64,000 nt of DNA from Meira nashicola (lineage: Eukaryota > Basidiomycota > Exobasidiomycetes > Exobasidiales > Brachybasidiaceae). Made by a program: the position numbers and the translations under genes. Positions 30,282-44,800 of the stretch are shown here, piece after piece. Location: NCBI GenBank assembly GCA_001600355.1, contig BCJU01000004.1, forward strand, positions 496,001 through 560,000, given 5' to 3'. Within the stretch, counting starts at the first letter, position 1, and each line of letters begins with the position of its first letter. The notes below the pieces were generated by a model. It was not told the DNA's origin and did no database searches. It saw only the letters and a list, made by a program, of their open reading frames with translations.

Positions 30282-31851
30282 TCATGAGAAAGTAGCTGCT
30301 TGGCCACCTCTGCCACCACGGAATCCATCACCACGTCCACGACCTCCTCTACCACGTCCGCCACGACCTCTACCACGGCCACGCCCGCGTGGACCGCCTC
30401 CGAAAGATCCTACTTCACCAAATGTATCCATATTACGTCTCTCTTCGGCTAATCTATCCGCTCTTCCTCTTCCACCTCCACGACCACCTCTTCCGCCTCC
30501 TCTTCCGCCAAAGTGACCATGTTCTTCTCCGACTGATTGTCTACTTTGTTGTCCTTCTTGTCGTTCAGTGACTTCATTACTGATACTATCAAAGAAGCTG
30601 CTTTTATCATAAAAGCTTTTGCCTTCAGAAGGAGGTGGAATACTGCTCAAAACGTCTGTTTGCTCTTCTCCTTCTTCCTCTTTTTCTGCTTCATCACCGT
30701 TTGCTTTTGGTTGTTTGGAGAATTTGGCATTACTAGCATCAAAATCGAAATCTGTTTCAGGAACTTCTACTGGCCCATTTCCTCTCCTTCCGACAGGATT
30801 GTCAAATACAGAAGATTGTGGTCCACGTTGACGTCCTCCCGATCCCGGTACAGTTCTACCGCCCGATCCATGACGTTCTTGGCCTCCAGCTGCTGCTGCT
30901 GCCGCTGCTGCTGCTCGAGGAATGGCTGGCAAATTTGGATTTGCCTTGTTTGTCTTGCCAGTTGCATCACCTTTACCGTTTGTGGCATTGTTTGGTAAAT
31001 TTGCTGCTCCTGCAACGTTCAATTTGGACAGATGTTCAGCAACTGCATCTGTTGAACTTTCATCCTTCTTCTCTGATGCTTTAGTTGGTGGAGCAGGTGA
31101 TTGTTGTGGTTTAGCTTCTGATTGCGAGGGTTGCTGAAGATTCTGAGGCGGAGGAGGACGAGCATATGGAGGGAAGCCAGGAGCTCCATATGGCACATTC
31201 GGTGGAGGAGCAGCTCCGAACTGAGGTCCAGAATATCCTTGACCTGGTGGAGGAGGTCGTCCGTACGGTGCTCCATAAGGACCAGGAGCTCCGCTCTGTT
31301 TCAAAAGAGGAAATAGAAAAGATTGTCAGCTCAGATTCCTCGAACTCATCAATGTATGCATTAATCTTATATCTCAGTAGGAAGGCAACGGAAGTATCCA
31401 CACGGTTTTATGCGCTCTCGGACAGTTTGAAAGCCCTTAGAGGGTCTTTCGTTTTACATCCGAAAATTTATCATCACAGTATTCAAATCCTTAAAGAAAT
31501 ACTCACATTCATGATTGCGGGATCGTGTGGTAGTTGAGGCGGTGGTGCAGGTGCATTTCGTTGTGGATTAGGATCATCGATCTTGAGATCTTTCACATCA
31601 GCAGCTCTAAAAACGATTGATTCGTATACATTATCGTTTGGAGGAAGTTCTTCACTTGATGGTCTTCCTTGTTGAACTAATCTACCTTCTGTTCCCCATG
31701 ATCGTACTTTTTCCAAAGCAATCGTTGCTTGTTCTGCATCAATTTGTGCTAAAAATCCTTGATATCGTATATCGCTCTTGGAAATTAGACTGATTAATGA
31801 TCCAATGAAATTACTCGCACCACCGGCCATACCCTGTGCTGCGGTCGCCAT
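30282..31851 (-). CDS. SCD6: Lsm14-family mRNP granule protein Scd6
   Basis: Exons 31851-31507 and 31295-30282, joined in phase 0 over a 211-nt intron (GTGAGT..CAG), give 452 residues. Scd6/Lsm14 proteins repress translation, bind eIF4G and Dhh1, and collect in P-bodies. The LSm14 domain is at about 12-95 (F-I-G-S-L-I-S-L-I-S-K-S-D-I-R-Y, then Y-E-S-I-V-F-R-A-A-D-V-K-D-L). A Pro-rich linker comes next. Then the FDF motif (ETDFDFDASNAKF) and FFD/TFG-type motif (KSFYDKSSFFDSISNEV), and an RGG-rich tail. The gene is not obvious from single frames because the intron separates the LSm domain from the rest. Confidence 0.92.
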
Positions 31852-32274
31852 CTTTGTCTATCTCTTAAAGAGTAAGGTTTCGAATGGCAAATTTGTATGA
31901 TGACAGTTTCCGGTAAAGCTTGTAGATCATCTTTCTTCGCGCATTGGTAATTTGCAAAGAGTTCTTCTCTCTTCTAACGCCGGCGCTGCGCATCGCTGCT
32001 ACCGAACGCGAAAAAGTTGGTTGGTGGATGCATATGAATCTTAAAAGAGACACGTAAGCGCCATTTCTCAATCAGAACGATCATTTCAGTCTAGTAAGCT
32101 AATTGACGTCCGGTAAACACAATATTGAAATTATTGATTGCAAATAAAGAAATACAAATGATTTGATGAGGTTTAAATATTCCTCTTTTGAGATTTTTTA
32201 CAGCTTTACATAAATTGCCTAATACAATAATCATGATGAATAAATAAAAAGCAAAGTTCTTGTCCAATTTGAGA
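31852..32274. other. Intergenic, SCD6 upstream and SWR1 downstream
   Basis: 423 bp, AT-rich, with no gene seen. A CGCCGGCGCTGCGC stretch lies near 31980. Confidence 0.55.
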
Positions 32275-35200
32275 TCAGATCGTAGAGAAATAATCCCAAT
32301 CTGTATCGACGAATTGCAATATATAATCATCAATTGTTCCGCCTTCTTCTTCTTCGACATATTGATCCTCTTCATAATTTATGCCTTCTGCATCCAAAGG
32401 CATTGATACTTCTCTTGACTCAGGAACGCTGTCCGGTTTGGCATTATCTTCACCTTCTTTGGCGTCCATCTCTTCAGCGAATTCATCATCGATCACATGA
32501 ATTTCAGCACGTGCCTCTCGAGCTGCTCGAGCATCTTCTTCATCTTCCGCCTCATCCATTGCCTGTTCGATGCGTTTATCCGATATATTCTTTGGTCCTT
32601 CCGATTGCTCTTCCTCGCCGCCTCCTCCGACGCGCACTCCCGCAATCGATCTTCCACCTTCGTCAAACATGCTTTCTACCCACGACATCTTACTCAAGCC
32701 TTCTGTGTTGAATTCACCGTCTTGAATGACCATTGCATCTAGCAATCGTTTTTCTTGGGACTTCTTGAGCATATTTTCTTCAATTGTATGCTCGCTCACA
32801 AATCGATAAATATGGACATCTCTCGTTTGACCGATACGATGTGCTCTATCCATACATTGTGCTTCAATTTGATAATTCCAATCAATGTCCCAAAACAGTA
32901 CGCGATCCGCACCAGTCAAATTGATTCCCAAACCGCCTGAACGGGTGCTCAAGATGAATGCTTTGATACGATCATCTCGATTGAACTTTTCAGTAAGGGA
33001 TTGACGATCCTCTACTTTGGTTTGTCCGTCTAATCGAAGATAATTAAATCCGTTAAAGTTGAGCCAGATTTCCAAAATGTCCAGAACTTTAGTCATTTGA
33101 GTGAAGATCAAGATACGATGTGAACCATACTTGCATTCATCCATCAACTTGGCTAATTCTTGCATCTTTCCACAATCATATTGCAACAGTGACGCGTCCG
33201 GGAAGGCAATTTGTAATTTCACTGCTGGTTTGTGTAAAGTATCAAATGATACCTCTTGTGCTGGAGCTGGAATAGTCGAATGGTCAAAGCCCGGCAAAGC
33301 CCACTTTGGCATATCTGTTGAAACAGCTCTTGGAGTGACAAATGCGAATCGGTCAATGAATCCTTGCACTGCTTCTCGTCGATCCTCGTTGCTGAGAATT
33401 AGCTTGTGCACAGAATCGCATCGAGTAAGGTGGCTTTTATGGTTATCATGGGCAAGTGAGAAAGGTGCAAAACGATCCCCGTTGCCGAAACGTTTGAGAA
33501 TGTTGATCGTATCATGATCAAAATGATGTGGTGGTATTGCTTGACATCGTAGTCGATTCAGATAGCCAATATGTTGCCATTTGGATGCTAATGCGTTTTG
33601 CTGTCTCTTTTTCATCGAATTTGTATATCCTTCTATCGTCCATGTGTCAATTGGTTCAGAAATAGGAATTTGTGTTTTGGCATGTGGCAATTGTTCACTA
33701 GCATCCAACTTTTTCAGCGATCTGCTCGTAATTGGAGTCAAATGAGAACGAGAAGGATCGTTGAAATGCAAATTGATAACATCAAGATTAACAGATTCGC
33801 GTTCGTGTTCGGGATCACTTAAAAGGTCTCGTCGGACTAGCAATTCTTTGATCTCATAATCGGCAACCGCACTACGATTCATTGCAAAACTTGTCACGAT
33901 CGGTCTTTGCTCAAATAGATCTGGATGATTGCACACTTTTCGAAGTTGCATTAAACAATTGATGATACTGAGATAATTTCCGCTTGCCAGGCTTTCTCTC
34001 GTCTTGGCACGACTCATGAAATCATTGTAAAGGAATTGTTGACGTTTGGATAAGCGACATTTGATCACATGTTCATATTTTGCTGGCATCTCACGTTCCA
34101 CTTCACTTTTCATTCTTCGCAAAAGGTAAGGTCGCAAAAGAACATGCAATTTGGATACCATTCCTTTTGTTTCGGCATCCATTTCTTCACTAACCGCCCC
34201 TACGCCTGCACTCTCTACTGCTCTGTTCAAAGGGTTACTGAACCACTGTTGGAAATCTTTCATACTGGAAAATCCTGTATTGACCATACCATCAGCCGAA
34301 TTGATGCCATTGGGCATGAGAAAATACATCAAACTCCAAAGATCCATCAGATTATTCTGCAATGGTGTACCCGTCAACAAAAGTCTTCGTTGAGAATTAA
34401 AGCCGAGCAAAGTTTGCCATCTCTGGGAGCGGAAGTTCTTGATATGATGTGCTTCATCTAGAACGAGATATTGCCAAGCTTTACGACGCAAGATGTGTTG
34501 ATCTGCAAGAATAAGTTGATAGCTAGTGATGCAAACGTTGAAGCTATTATCAGAATTCCAACCTTTACGTTTCTCTTTTCGCTCACGCTGAGATCCGTAA
34601 TAACTCAAGATCTTGAAACCCGGAAGAAATTTCTTGAATTCCACTTCCCAGTTCAACATCACACTGGTTGGAGCAACGACAAGATGAGGACCCCAAATAC
34701 CTTTATCACAAGCCAAGTGACCGAGAAGTGAAATGGTTTGAATCGTCTTACCAAGACCCATTTCATCCGCTAGAATACCATTACTGCCGCTATTGTACAG
34801 ATTGACAAGCCACTCAAAACCAAGTTGCTGGTATGGACGCAAATTACCACGTAGCAAAAAGGGCGGCTTAATCTTGACAGAGGTGCGGTCGTCGTTTGGA
34901 GTTGCGCTCCCTGTCTTTCTGATTGACACTATATCAGAAACCTGCTCCTTCTCTTCAACAGCGGACTGTCCTTCCATTGATATATCGCTATCTTGTGAAT
35001 TTGGTTGAGAGGCTGACTCCGATTCTGTATCGGCATCGGATTTTGTATTGTTGGGTTGCGTCTTGTCTTCTACTCCATACCCATACTTTTTCATCAATTC
35101 CTCAATAGGCATATCGTTATCAGAATTCTTTCCGTCGTCATCCGATTCAGATTCATCCTCTTCCCACATCTTTCGCTCGAGTTCAGCATCTTCGTCTGAC

Positions 35201-38183
35201 GTGCCAGCAAGATCTGATTCCAGATTTCCATCAAGTTCAGCTGTCTTCTTTTCACTTTCATAGCCGTACTTCTTTTTCAATTCCTCGATCGGCAAGTCGG
35301 CATCCGAGTTTTCCTCTTCATCTTCCGATTCAGATTCATCATCGTCCTCCTCCCACATCTTTCGCTCAAGCTCAGCATCCTCATCAGAAATATCTGCATT
35401 ATCGGAAGCATCGCCTGTAGCCAGTCCATCTGGAGAAGTTTGAGAGCCGTTGACACCAGAAGATACACTTGCATCTCGCTTGCCCGTACGTAGTGTCTTG
35501 ACTGGCTTTAACTCGTCGTCAGCTTCAAAATCGACAGATTCTGATGTGATATCGAAAATCTCGTTGGTCCTTCCATTAGCACCATTGACTTTTTCGATCG
35601 ACTCGTCATCTTCTGGTGTGCCAGGCAGCAGAAGCTGCGAGAGACTCCCGTATGCTTCCTCTTCGCTTTCATCGTCTTCCTCAATATCTTCCGGCCCACT
35701 TGATTCTTCTATGATGTCAAAGTCTGACTCTTCTTCGGATTCATCAGATACGTCATTTTCATCTGCCAATAGGGCAGATAATGTATCATCGCGAGCTGCG
35801 TCACTTGCTGTTTCTTCTTCTTCCAATTCTGTTCCACTTTCAACACTGCTCTCTGTCACTTCCTCTTCATCGGTCTCTTCTTCACTGATATCGAGGCTGC
35901 TTTCTTCGCTCTCGCTGTCGCTATCACTCATTTGCGCTTCCATTTCAAGCAAGGCTTTCTGTTGCTTGTCAAGCATCTGACTGCTTTGTTCAAGAATTGT
36001 ACGAAGTTGCTCTCGACCAGCGCGATCTTTTTCTTGTTTTTCTCTTTCATCTCGTCGGGCTCGTATGATATTCACTGCCAGCTTCCATTCTTTACGTACC
36101 TCTCGTACTGTCCATTTGGCCAAAGCGCGAACTCTCCTCTCTTCAATCTTTCTCTGCTTCTCGCCTCTGCCAAGCTTTTCATCCCAGTAAGTTTGAATCA
36201 TACGTGCGACTCGTTTAGTCATTTGAATCTTGTTTCGCAATTCAACTCTTTGCTGATACTGTCGCGGTCCTATCTGAGAAAGAATGGAGTCCCAATAGTT
36301 ATTTGTACGAATTGCCTCCCGTGCTCGATTTTGATGACTCCTCTTTAAAGCTTCTTCTCGGCTTTGCAAAAGACCTTCGCTGCGTAATTCATCTATTCGC
36401 GAATACAAGGCCGCTTCACGTTCATCACGTTGGAGCAATTCTGCTTGAGAAAGTTCTTGCCACTCTCCCGTCGTGCCAATTATATCTCCAGAAGTATGCC
36501 AAGATGAAAAATACTTTGAGAGAGATTGATCGAATCGAGATTGAGGTGGCAAATTAGGGGGTTGTAAGACACGTATGCGTGGTATTCCATCCACACGCTC
36601 TACTTCAACTGGAGGTCTTGGAAGATAGATAAACTTGGACTTCTTCTTCTTTGTTGTGACGGTTTCCATTTCCGGTGAACAATCGCTGTCTTCATTATCC
36701 GATGATGCTGCGAGATCATTGGATCTTCGCGCAATGATCTTCCTTGCGCGCTTCTTCGAGTGGACATTCTCTTTTTCTCGAGCTTTACTGATTGCATCAC
36801 TGCCAGCCTCATCTGTACTGCTAGTAACTGATGATGTTCGTAGCCTGCCACGTTTATGACCATTGTTGTGTTTGCCATTTTGAGTTTGATTTTGTACAAT
36901 ATTTGAGGGTAGAGAAGGCTTTTGTTTCTGTTCAATTGGCAAAGAAAGGTCACCTCTTCTTGCGCTTACAATTCGTCTAGTCGTTCGACCTCCTTTTGTT
37001 CCAGACAATTGGGTTGCCAGGTCGTAATCCATTCGGAAACGCTCAAACACGTCACTACGATCTTGCAGTGCGACCTGATAAATATTCGCATAGAGTCAAT
37101 TAACGTTGCATAAGATGGTGATTGGAAGAGAGAATCATAGCAAAAAGTCAGTATCACATCAGTCAAGCAAAGTACTCCGAAGGCACGGGCAGATATTTCC
37201 CCTTTGTCAGCCGGATGAGCAGCGCCTGTTTTGATTAACAGATTGATTTGTTTTTCTGAAACCAAAGATCCGTGCGTGAACGCTGGAAGGCATTTCTCAC
37301 GCGCAAGAAGCTTCCCTGACACCTTCCCAATGTTTGTCAAAACACTTTCATTGTATACCTCTGCAATGAACACAATGCAACCCCGTCTCTTCGCCTTAGT
37401 ACTCACCTCTGGATCAAAACCGAACAAAGTAACAAATTTTTGAAGATGAAACAGCTCTCGAACAAGTATATCATGATCTTTGTATATTTTGTCCATCTGC
37501 TTACGTCTCTCGTTTAGTAATTGCTCCTTGCGAGATGGTCCATCGTTATGTGCATTAGGCCTAGTCCCATTTACTGGTCGACTTATTTCGTCTACAGATC
37601 GATCTACGCCTTTTCCTTTACCATTTATTTTACTCGTCGGATGCAAATTCTGTTGTACAGAAACTTTTGGTGTAAAGTTGCGAAAGATTGACGGTTTCGA
37701 AACAGTTTTTTGTTTGGGAGGTTCGACTGTCGTGTGATTTTGCTGTGGTTCGTTTGGTGCAGGCGATATCGATCGAGAGATTTGTTGATGGCCATTGGTG
37801 GAATTGCCATTGATAACATGAGTGGATAGGCGAGATTGTCGTCTTGGTCGAGTTCGATTGGTATCACTCTCACTTTCTGTTCCACCACCGCCATCACTGC
37901 TTATCGATGCACTTGTCAAAAAAGCTGGACCGGGACTGGAGAAACCCAAATCATCTAATCGTCTCCTTTTCTTCTTCTCTTTCATCATTCCATTCGTTGG
38001 CTGTTCGGGAATGATGAGCGAAGTGACATCTTTTGCATTATCAGCTTGTACATCTGTGCCATTCTGTTCCGCGACAACTGTAAGGTCGGAATCCATTTCG
38101 TTGCCTTGACCGTCTACTTCAGAGAGCTGATCATCATGTTGAGCGACATTGCGACTTCCTCCAGGATCATCGAATGCACTCAT
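32275..38183 (-). CDS. SWR1: Swr1 chromatin-remodelling ATPase
   Basis: Exons 38183-37407 and 37074-32275, phase 0 across a 332-nt intron, give 1858 residues. Swr1 exchanges H2A for H2A.Z at promoters within the SWR-C complex. The N-terminus is Ser/Lys-rich with a basic patch (KEKKKRRR). The HSA region, which binds actin-related proteins, is at about 500-640. An acidic segment (about 650-950) contains two copies of a DEDAELERKMWEED..PIEEL.KKYGY unit. The ATPase has ADEMGLGKTIQT near 1030 and DEAH near 1134. A long insertion separates the lobes, typical of the INO80/SWR1 class, before the second lobe (LRLDGQTKVEDRQ and DRAHRIGQ, about 1610-1680). The C-terminus is acidic. The start at 38183 is the first ATG with good context (ggaagATGag). 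Confidence 0.94.
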
Positions 38184-38848
38184 CTTCCAGAGAACGAATG
38201 CTCTTTTGAATATTGCCGCTCGCTTCCGATGCTGCTGCAAACGTTCTTATCTCTGTTCAAGTTTATGCATGTGGCATGATCATCTAAAGTGATATTACTT
38301 ATGCTTAGAACGTGATCATCTGTTGTAATTGGAGGTAATCTTGCCTGACAGTCATTGGTAGGATGTGAAAAAGAGTGTAGAACAACATCACTTTCTTTTA
38401 CGTGAGAGGATGGCGAATTTGTTGCATGAATGAACTTCACTCATTATGTGCCTCTTACAATGAATGATAAAACGGGATGCATTTTCATTCAATTCAAGTG
38501 TAATGGATCCGCCTTTCTTTTTTTTTTGTTTTCGATAATTAGCCTGAACAGGATAATCCTATTCTTTGTGGAACTTTAGCAGTGTACATACGTTAAAAGA
38601 TCTTTTCTGTAATGCATAATACACTTACGCGGCAAAGTCCTCATCTTAAAGACGCGTTATTTTTAATAACAATACACACAAATCAGAAAATTATTGCAAG
38701 CCATGAAATTCGAACATTGGGAATGTGGATGAATACAGTACAATGAGATTGAGGGTGAATACATCTTTAAGCGATGTGTTGAAATAGAAAAAAAAAGAAA
38801 GCAGCCTATTGGTATCATTTTGAGACATGAAAAAATATAAAATAGAAA
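38184..38848. other. Intergenic, SWR1 upstream and RhoGAP-gene downstream
   Basis: 665 bp with poly-T/A runs near 38516-38530 and 38790. No gene seen; an ATG-less minus-strand frame up to 38440 has no gene-like composition. Confidence 0.55.
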
Positions 38849-41800
38849 TCAATCATCACTATGTTTAGCTTCTCGTTCTTGTCCTTCGTCTTCTTCCTCT
38901 TCAAATGGATTTTGTAAGATTGCAATCGCATCCGTTGCATCTAAATAAACAGATTCAACAACTCTATCTCTACCTCCATTATTGGAAGTTTGTCTTGCAC
39001 TTGTGTTGAGTGTTTGATTTGACAAATCTTCTTGAACGTCCAAAAATTCTTGATTTGAATTTGCTCTTGACATATCTTGACTTTCTGGACTATTTTCTTT
39101 CACAGTAGGTACTACTGTCAGCATAGTTTGCTCTTTGGGTACTTCTTGAATTACCGTATCAGTTGATTCACCTAAAGTAGCCGTCTTTGACGTAGATGTG
39201 GATGGACTGACACCCAAAACAGCACGCATGATTGAAGAATCGGAAGTATGACTATCAACAGTACCTTCATTTACTGTAACAAGTGGATTGTGTACCCATT
39301 GTGATCGTGAAGCGTCATTTTCGCCCAATTCTTCCACTTCTTCATCGACAGCCTCAAAAGATCTGTCTTGCAGTTGATCGATATCTTGCGTTACTGCTGG
39401 TTCTTCTTCTGCATCATATTGTGAGTCTACACGTAAATCGTGAACTTGTTCATTTGCAACAATATCCGAATCCCCGGTCACCTTCCTTTCAAGATCCGTG
39501 TCTACCGTATCAATTTCTTCTTCTGCTTGCGTAATTGTAGCAGCCGGATCATCCGATGGTGATTCGATTGGCACTTCCGCTTCCGGTTCAGGCTCTGGTT
39601 CAAACAACCATTCATGCATCGTCACTAAAATCTTGACAATATGCGCCGCTTTACCGATATTACCAAAACTTTCTGCTACTGATGCAGGGCCAGGCGGTGG
39701 ATTGAGAAGTGATGTTCCGAATACTAAACCGATATTGTGGGGCGCCATCAAATTATATTGACCTTCTTGACAAACAAGACTCAAGTGTTCACTAATCCTC
39801 TTCAAAAGTTCGAAATGCGCACGAGGGAAATCCCAAATGATATCACGAATGGCGTATAATCGTTCCTCTTCATTCTCCAACCTTTCTGCACTGATCAATG
39901 AATGATATGATTTAAACGGAATTACCGGTTCAGGTAAATCTCTGAACCATTGCTTGATAGCTCCTGCAATAGTGTGTACATCACTTGTTTCACCATGAAC
40001 CAGATTAACGCTTTGAGCAGGCTGAGTATTAAATGCTACTTTCAATGCTTCAATTGCACTCTTTGCTCCAGAGATACGATAAATACCTTGTTCGCGTAAT
40101 CCTCTTTTTTCTACTTGCTCCAACATTCTTGTTAAAGCAAGAGGAACAGATCGACCTTCACTTTCTGCCAAAAGTTTCAAATCTGTGCCATAAAGAGGGA
40201 AAGCGGGACCTTTACTGCTTTTAGGTGTAATACCACCTGTATTTTGTCTTTGTTGTGTTGCATTGTTTGCATTCATCATCGAAGAAGCAAATTCTTTACT
40301 TGCTCTCTCGATTGCCGTACACCATCCTTGTAATTCAGCAGCATTATGTGCTTGTAATAAGATATGTCCACCTTCCGGAGGCGAAAAGTTCATCACAAAG
40401 CTGCGCTGTCCATTACGCCAAATACTGATTCGACCTGAACCACATAATACAGTAGAAGATGGCTTTTGCATAGGAATTAATGGAAGAAGTTCACCAAAAG
40501 GTTTGCTTGTAACCTCTTGTGTAGCCGAACGTTCATTGCCACTTGTAGACATCAAGCCCATAGGTCTGACTGCACCACGGAATAGAGCAGTCATTCTACG
40601 GGTTTTCTTTTCATTCGCGCTTGCCGGATTGGGAGCCAAACTGGGGCCAAAGTTTGGTGAATTGAGATTATTGTTAGATTGAAGAGGTTGACGAGCAAAG
40701 CCAGAGTTGCCCGATTGTAAGGCTTTATGTGCTGCATTTCTTTGATTGACCTGTTCTAGTTGAGCAGACAAGATTTCGAATGCGAATCGATCACGTTTGA
40801 ATTTATCTTGTTGAACGATCATCAATTCTGTCAGAGGACGACTTCCACGCATGATTCGAAGATTTTCTAGAATAGGCGAAACGCTGGCAGCTTCTGCAGC
40901 ATTGTCTTCCTTGAAAGCACGTCTGTCCCACTGTACACGTCTCAAAGTTGTTTGAATGACGCTTAATCTTGCACCTGCTAAATCAACAAGGTTATGATCA
41001 ATCATTCCTCCTTTCACCCTTCCAGCAGATGATTCGATTAAGGTCCAAATCGTTCTTTGTTTATCGAAATCGATCAGAGTACTCTCTTCCTGAATCACAT
41101 CAGAAACACGCAATACAGCTTGTGCCATCGATTTGAGAAGCCAGCCAACGTCCAAAGTACTACTCAATTGAGATGATTCGCGATATTTGTCTGCAATCTC
41201 TCGTGGAGGAACAAGACTTGCCAATGAATCACAATTACCGCCACGTTCAACAGCCACCTGTTGCCAAGCACGAACAAATAATCGACTTTCTGATGAAGTT
41301 AGTGCACCGATCAAAACACTTTCTACAAAAGAGGCAATCGTCGGTTCTTGATAAACAAATGCAGGACTGAGTGGAGAAGAAGACATTTCTTCCATTCGAG
41401 TATTGCACATACGTGCTCTGCAAATCCAAACGGCATCAATCAACTTCGCAATACGTGATTGTCTTTTTATCAAACCGATCCTTGGTTCAATAACTTGTAC
41501 CGCACACCATCCACGCAACAAGCTTTGCGAAGCACAAGCGTCCCGAATAGAAGCAGGCAAACGATGATAAACCGACTGTGAATTTCGTGGAGGCCATCTG
41601 ACTAATTCCAATAATTTGTACATGTTGTTAATCGGAGGTAATTCATCGGGATTGTGTTGCGCTCCTTGTTGAGAAGAGGAGATGTGCCATGCTAGAGGAT
41701 CATGTGATTGTCGATAAAATAAATCATATACAACGAGCAAATCACGTTCATCAATCTTTTCAGAGAATACCTTGATAACGGATTCAAGATATTCAACTAA

Positions 41801-44800
41801 ATCATGAGCATTTGCTTGATCAATATCGAACTCTGCCGATCTTTCAGTTTTTGCGCTCTCATCTAGACGTGGTGTACTTGTGGCGCTAGAACTGCCTTTG
41901 TTGGATGCACGCTTGCTTGATCGTTTTGCTGCTTTCTTTTCAGTTTGAGAAGTCATTGAAGATAGTCGCATCTGACGCATAATATCCTCTAACGCAATTC
42001 GAAGTTTACCAACATCGCCTTCATCTTGTGTACTTTGCTTTTGGTGAATGGCTGTAACCTCTTTGGAAAGTGCGTCTACTGATTCAAATAGCTGAGGATC
42101 TTCAACAAAGTCTTGCGGATACGTATTCATCCATAGAGAAAGCACAGAAGTAACACCTTGACGAATTCTGGAGACCATATCCCAATCAACTTGTGGCATT
42201 GGTGAATTGACAGCTTCAACTCTAGACCAGGTCGGGTAATTTGGTCTGTGAGGTAAGGGCAAAGCCATTTCTGCACCTGCGTTAACAGCTGCCAGCAGTC
42301 TCTTTCGAAGATAATCAAACAATACGATCGGTTTACAATGCACACGGAAGGTTGCCAAAAATACTCTTCGATAATTACCAATATCAATAGAGATTCGCGA
42401 TCGTTTGTTCGCTAGGATGACTTTTTCCAAAACTTCATCAGATGCCAAACTTGCCGAAAGATGTTGAACATCCATCACCAAAATATCTACCAATCTTTCC
42501 AAAGTACCTGCTTTGACGACCACTTGTATAGGTGCTGCGATTGGATCCACCAAGGAATTACGTTCTGATGGAGGGAGACTTGAACGTTTAGAAGCGATCG
42601 AAACAGGACGTGAGCCTCTTGTAAATTCTTGTGAAAATCTTTTGCTTGTCATCGGTGAGGAGGGAATACTAGACGGTACTTCGTTCAACACATTCAATAC
42701 CAAATCAGATCCAACACGGATGAGCAATTCCTCCACACCAGAATCAGCTTGATAGCCGGGTGTCCATTCAATAATATTGGCAAATGGAACGCCATGCAAA
42801 GGTCGGATAGAAGTTCCAGTCATTGCACCAAACGCTTTCGAGCGGGTCGATGGTGAAGCGGAAAGTGTTGGTCTTTGTCTACTTCGCATGGTGATAGTAC
42901 TTTCCCCGTTCAGATCTGGCGATTCGCTCGAACTGGTGTTTTGGAGTAATGTTCTTACCAAAGGGTCTTTTGATTCTCTCTTGATCGTATTGACAATCCA
43001 AGTAGGATCCACTAAAGACAAATTTGGCAATGGCTCTTTGAATGAAAGAGGAGATAGTGCACATGCTGTCGTGTTCTTGGTGAGGGCAGGATGCCAGCTA
43101 GGAGTAACATCTTCACCTAGCCATGCCGACTCAAGTTTTAGTGAGAGACGAAGAGGTGCATTGTGATCCGCTGATTTTTGAGATTTAGTGTTCTGAGATA
43201 GTTTCAAGAGTGCTTTCTGGATATTATCGTCTTTCACTTGAACAGGTCGCAAGGTGAAATCTCTAGATGAAGTGCTGTACGATTGCCAAACTTCTTGAAG
43301 CTTCCATAATTGTGCAGCAATGTTTCTAGAGTCACATATTGGCATAACACCGGATGGTGCTTCCGCTGGAGAAGAAGTTTGAAAGCGGGATAGTGCATTT
43401 CCAAGATATGGCAGAAAGCCATACAATGGATTTGGATTTTGATGTCCGCTCATAGAGGATTTAACAGAAGGAGCAGCTTCGATCATTGAATCTATTTGAG
43501 AGTCAGGTATTTCTGACCAACCCAAATTGACCAAAGCAGGAGCCCAAGCACTGCTTACCAACATCCGATCCGTTGCCGCTACGAATCTCCAGGTGAGAGT
43601 TAATCTAGAAACTGCTCTAGAGCAAAGAGCAGCACAAATTGCGACCCAGGCAGACATATTTTGCAGTTTGATCAAATACGAAGCAACTGCAATCCAGTGA
43701 CGCAACAAAGCTGCTCGCTCTTTGGCCTCTTGCAAAGAACCTCGATCCCGTTGGTCCTCTTTCTCACTTCCTAGCACGTGGTCCAGCACGAGTGTTGTGA
43801 GAAAATGTGGATGAGTGGAGTCAAACGAAAGTAAATTCGAAGCAGCAGATTGTCTAACTGAAGCACCTGCGATTGGAAGTATCAACCTGTCAACGAGTAG
43901 CTCTTCAGACAAATGATCGATGTAGAAAGCATGAATTTGACGACCTAGTTCGCTTGGATCCATTTTGAGTAATGCAGAAGTCGTCAATGCAAATGCATCG
44001 TTGGATGAATTGTCTCCTATTGATTTTCGTGGTAGTTCCAGGGCCTCTACCGCTTGTCTGAGGCTGGCAATACGACTATTGATTGCGTCATCATCTTGAC
44101 CGAACATCACTATATCGCGAACGATATCTTCTATGATGAGCAAGACGGACGATCGAGCTTGTTCATCGGCAAACTGTGCAATACCAGCATCCACCAAGAA
44201 CGACAATCTGGAATAAATATTCTTCTCTAATTCTTCCTTTGCAATGCGAGCATCATCACCTTCAGCCGAAGTGCCTCTTGTGACAGCTGTTGCCCACTTA
44301 TGCACTGCAACCAAAAAACCTTGTAAAGGTCTAGAAGTTCTTCGAAGGGTGACCAAGATTGCAAATAAAAACACACCGTTCTCTTGCACCGTTGTCTCAC
44401 CATTTGATTGACTTGCAAATACGTATTCATGACTCAAAGCATCGACAGATCCTCCAGAGATACGTTCAGCCCATGTAGCAGGCACATCTCGCGCCGAAGT
44501 CAAAACAAGACTTTCGTGGCGTCCTTTTCGTTCCCATGATGCAGATGTGGGTGTGGTTGGATCCGGTTCGACAGCATCTATGATCGCGCTCAATCTGCTC
44601 TCGTTTGTTGCATTTCTGCGTGGCGGCGGTCTTGGTTGATCGTTGGAACTATGTGTTCCCGAAGTAGCAGCCAAGAGATCCTTTGTACCCAGCTTATTAC
44701 GTTGAATGTCATCAACACTGAGCCCTGGTACGCCATCTGCGACTAGCGGTGTATCACGACTTGTTTGTTGGAATGACTGATCGGCACTTCTCGATATGCT

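Noticed and set aside
35450..35980. Serine-rich plus-strand open frame
   Set aside because: It is opposite the acidic Asp/Glu-rich SWR1 segment, whose codons create it; no splice or family support.
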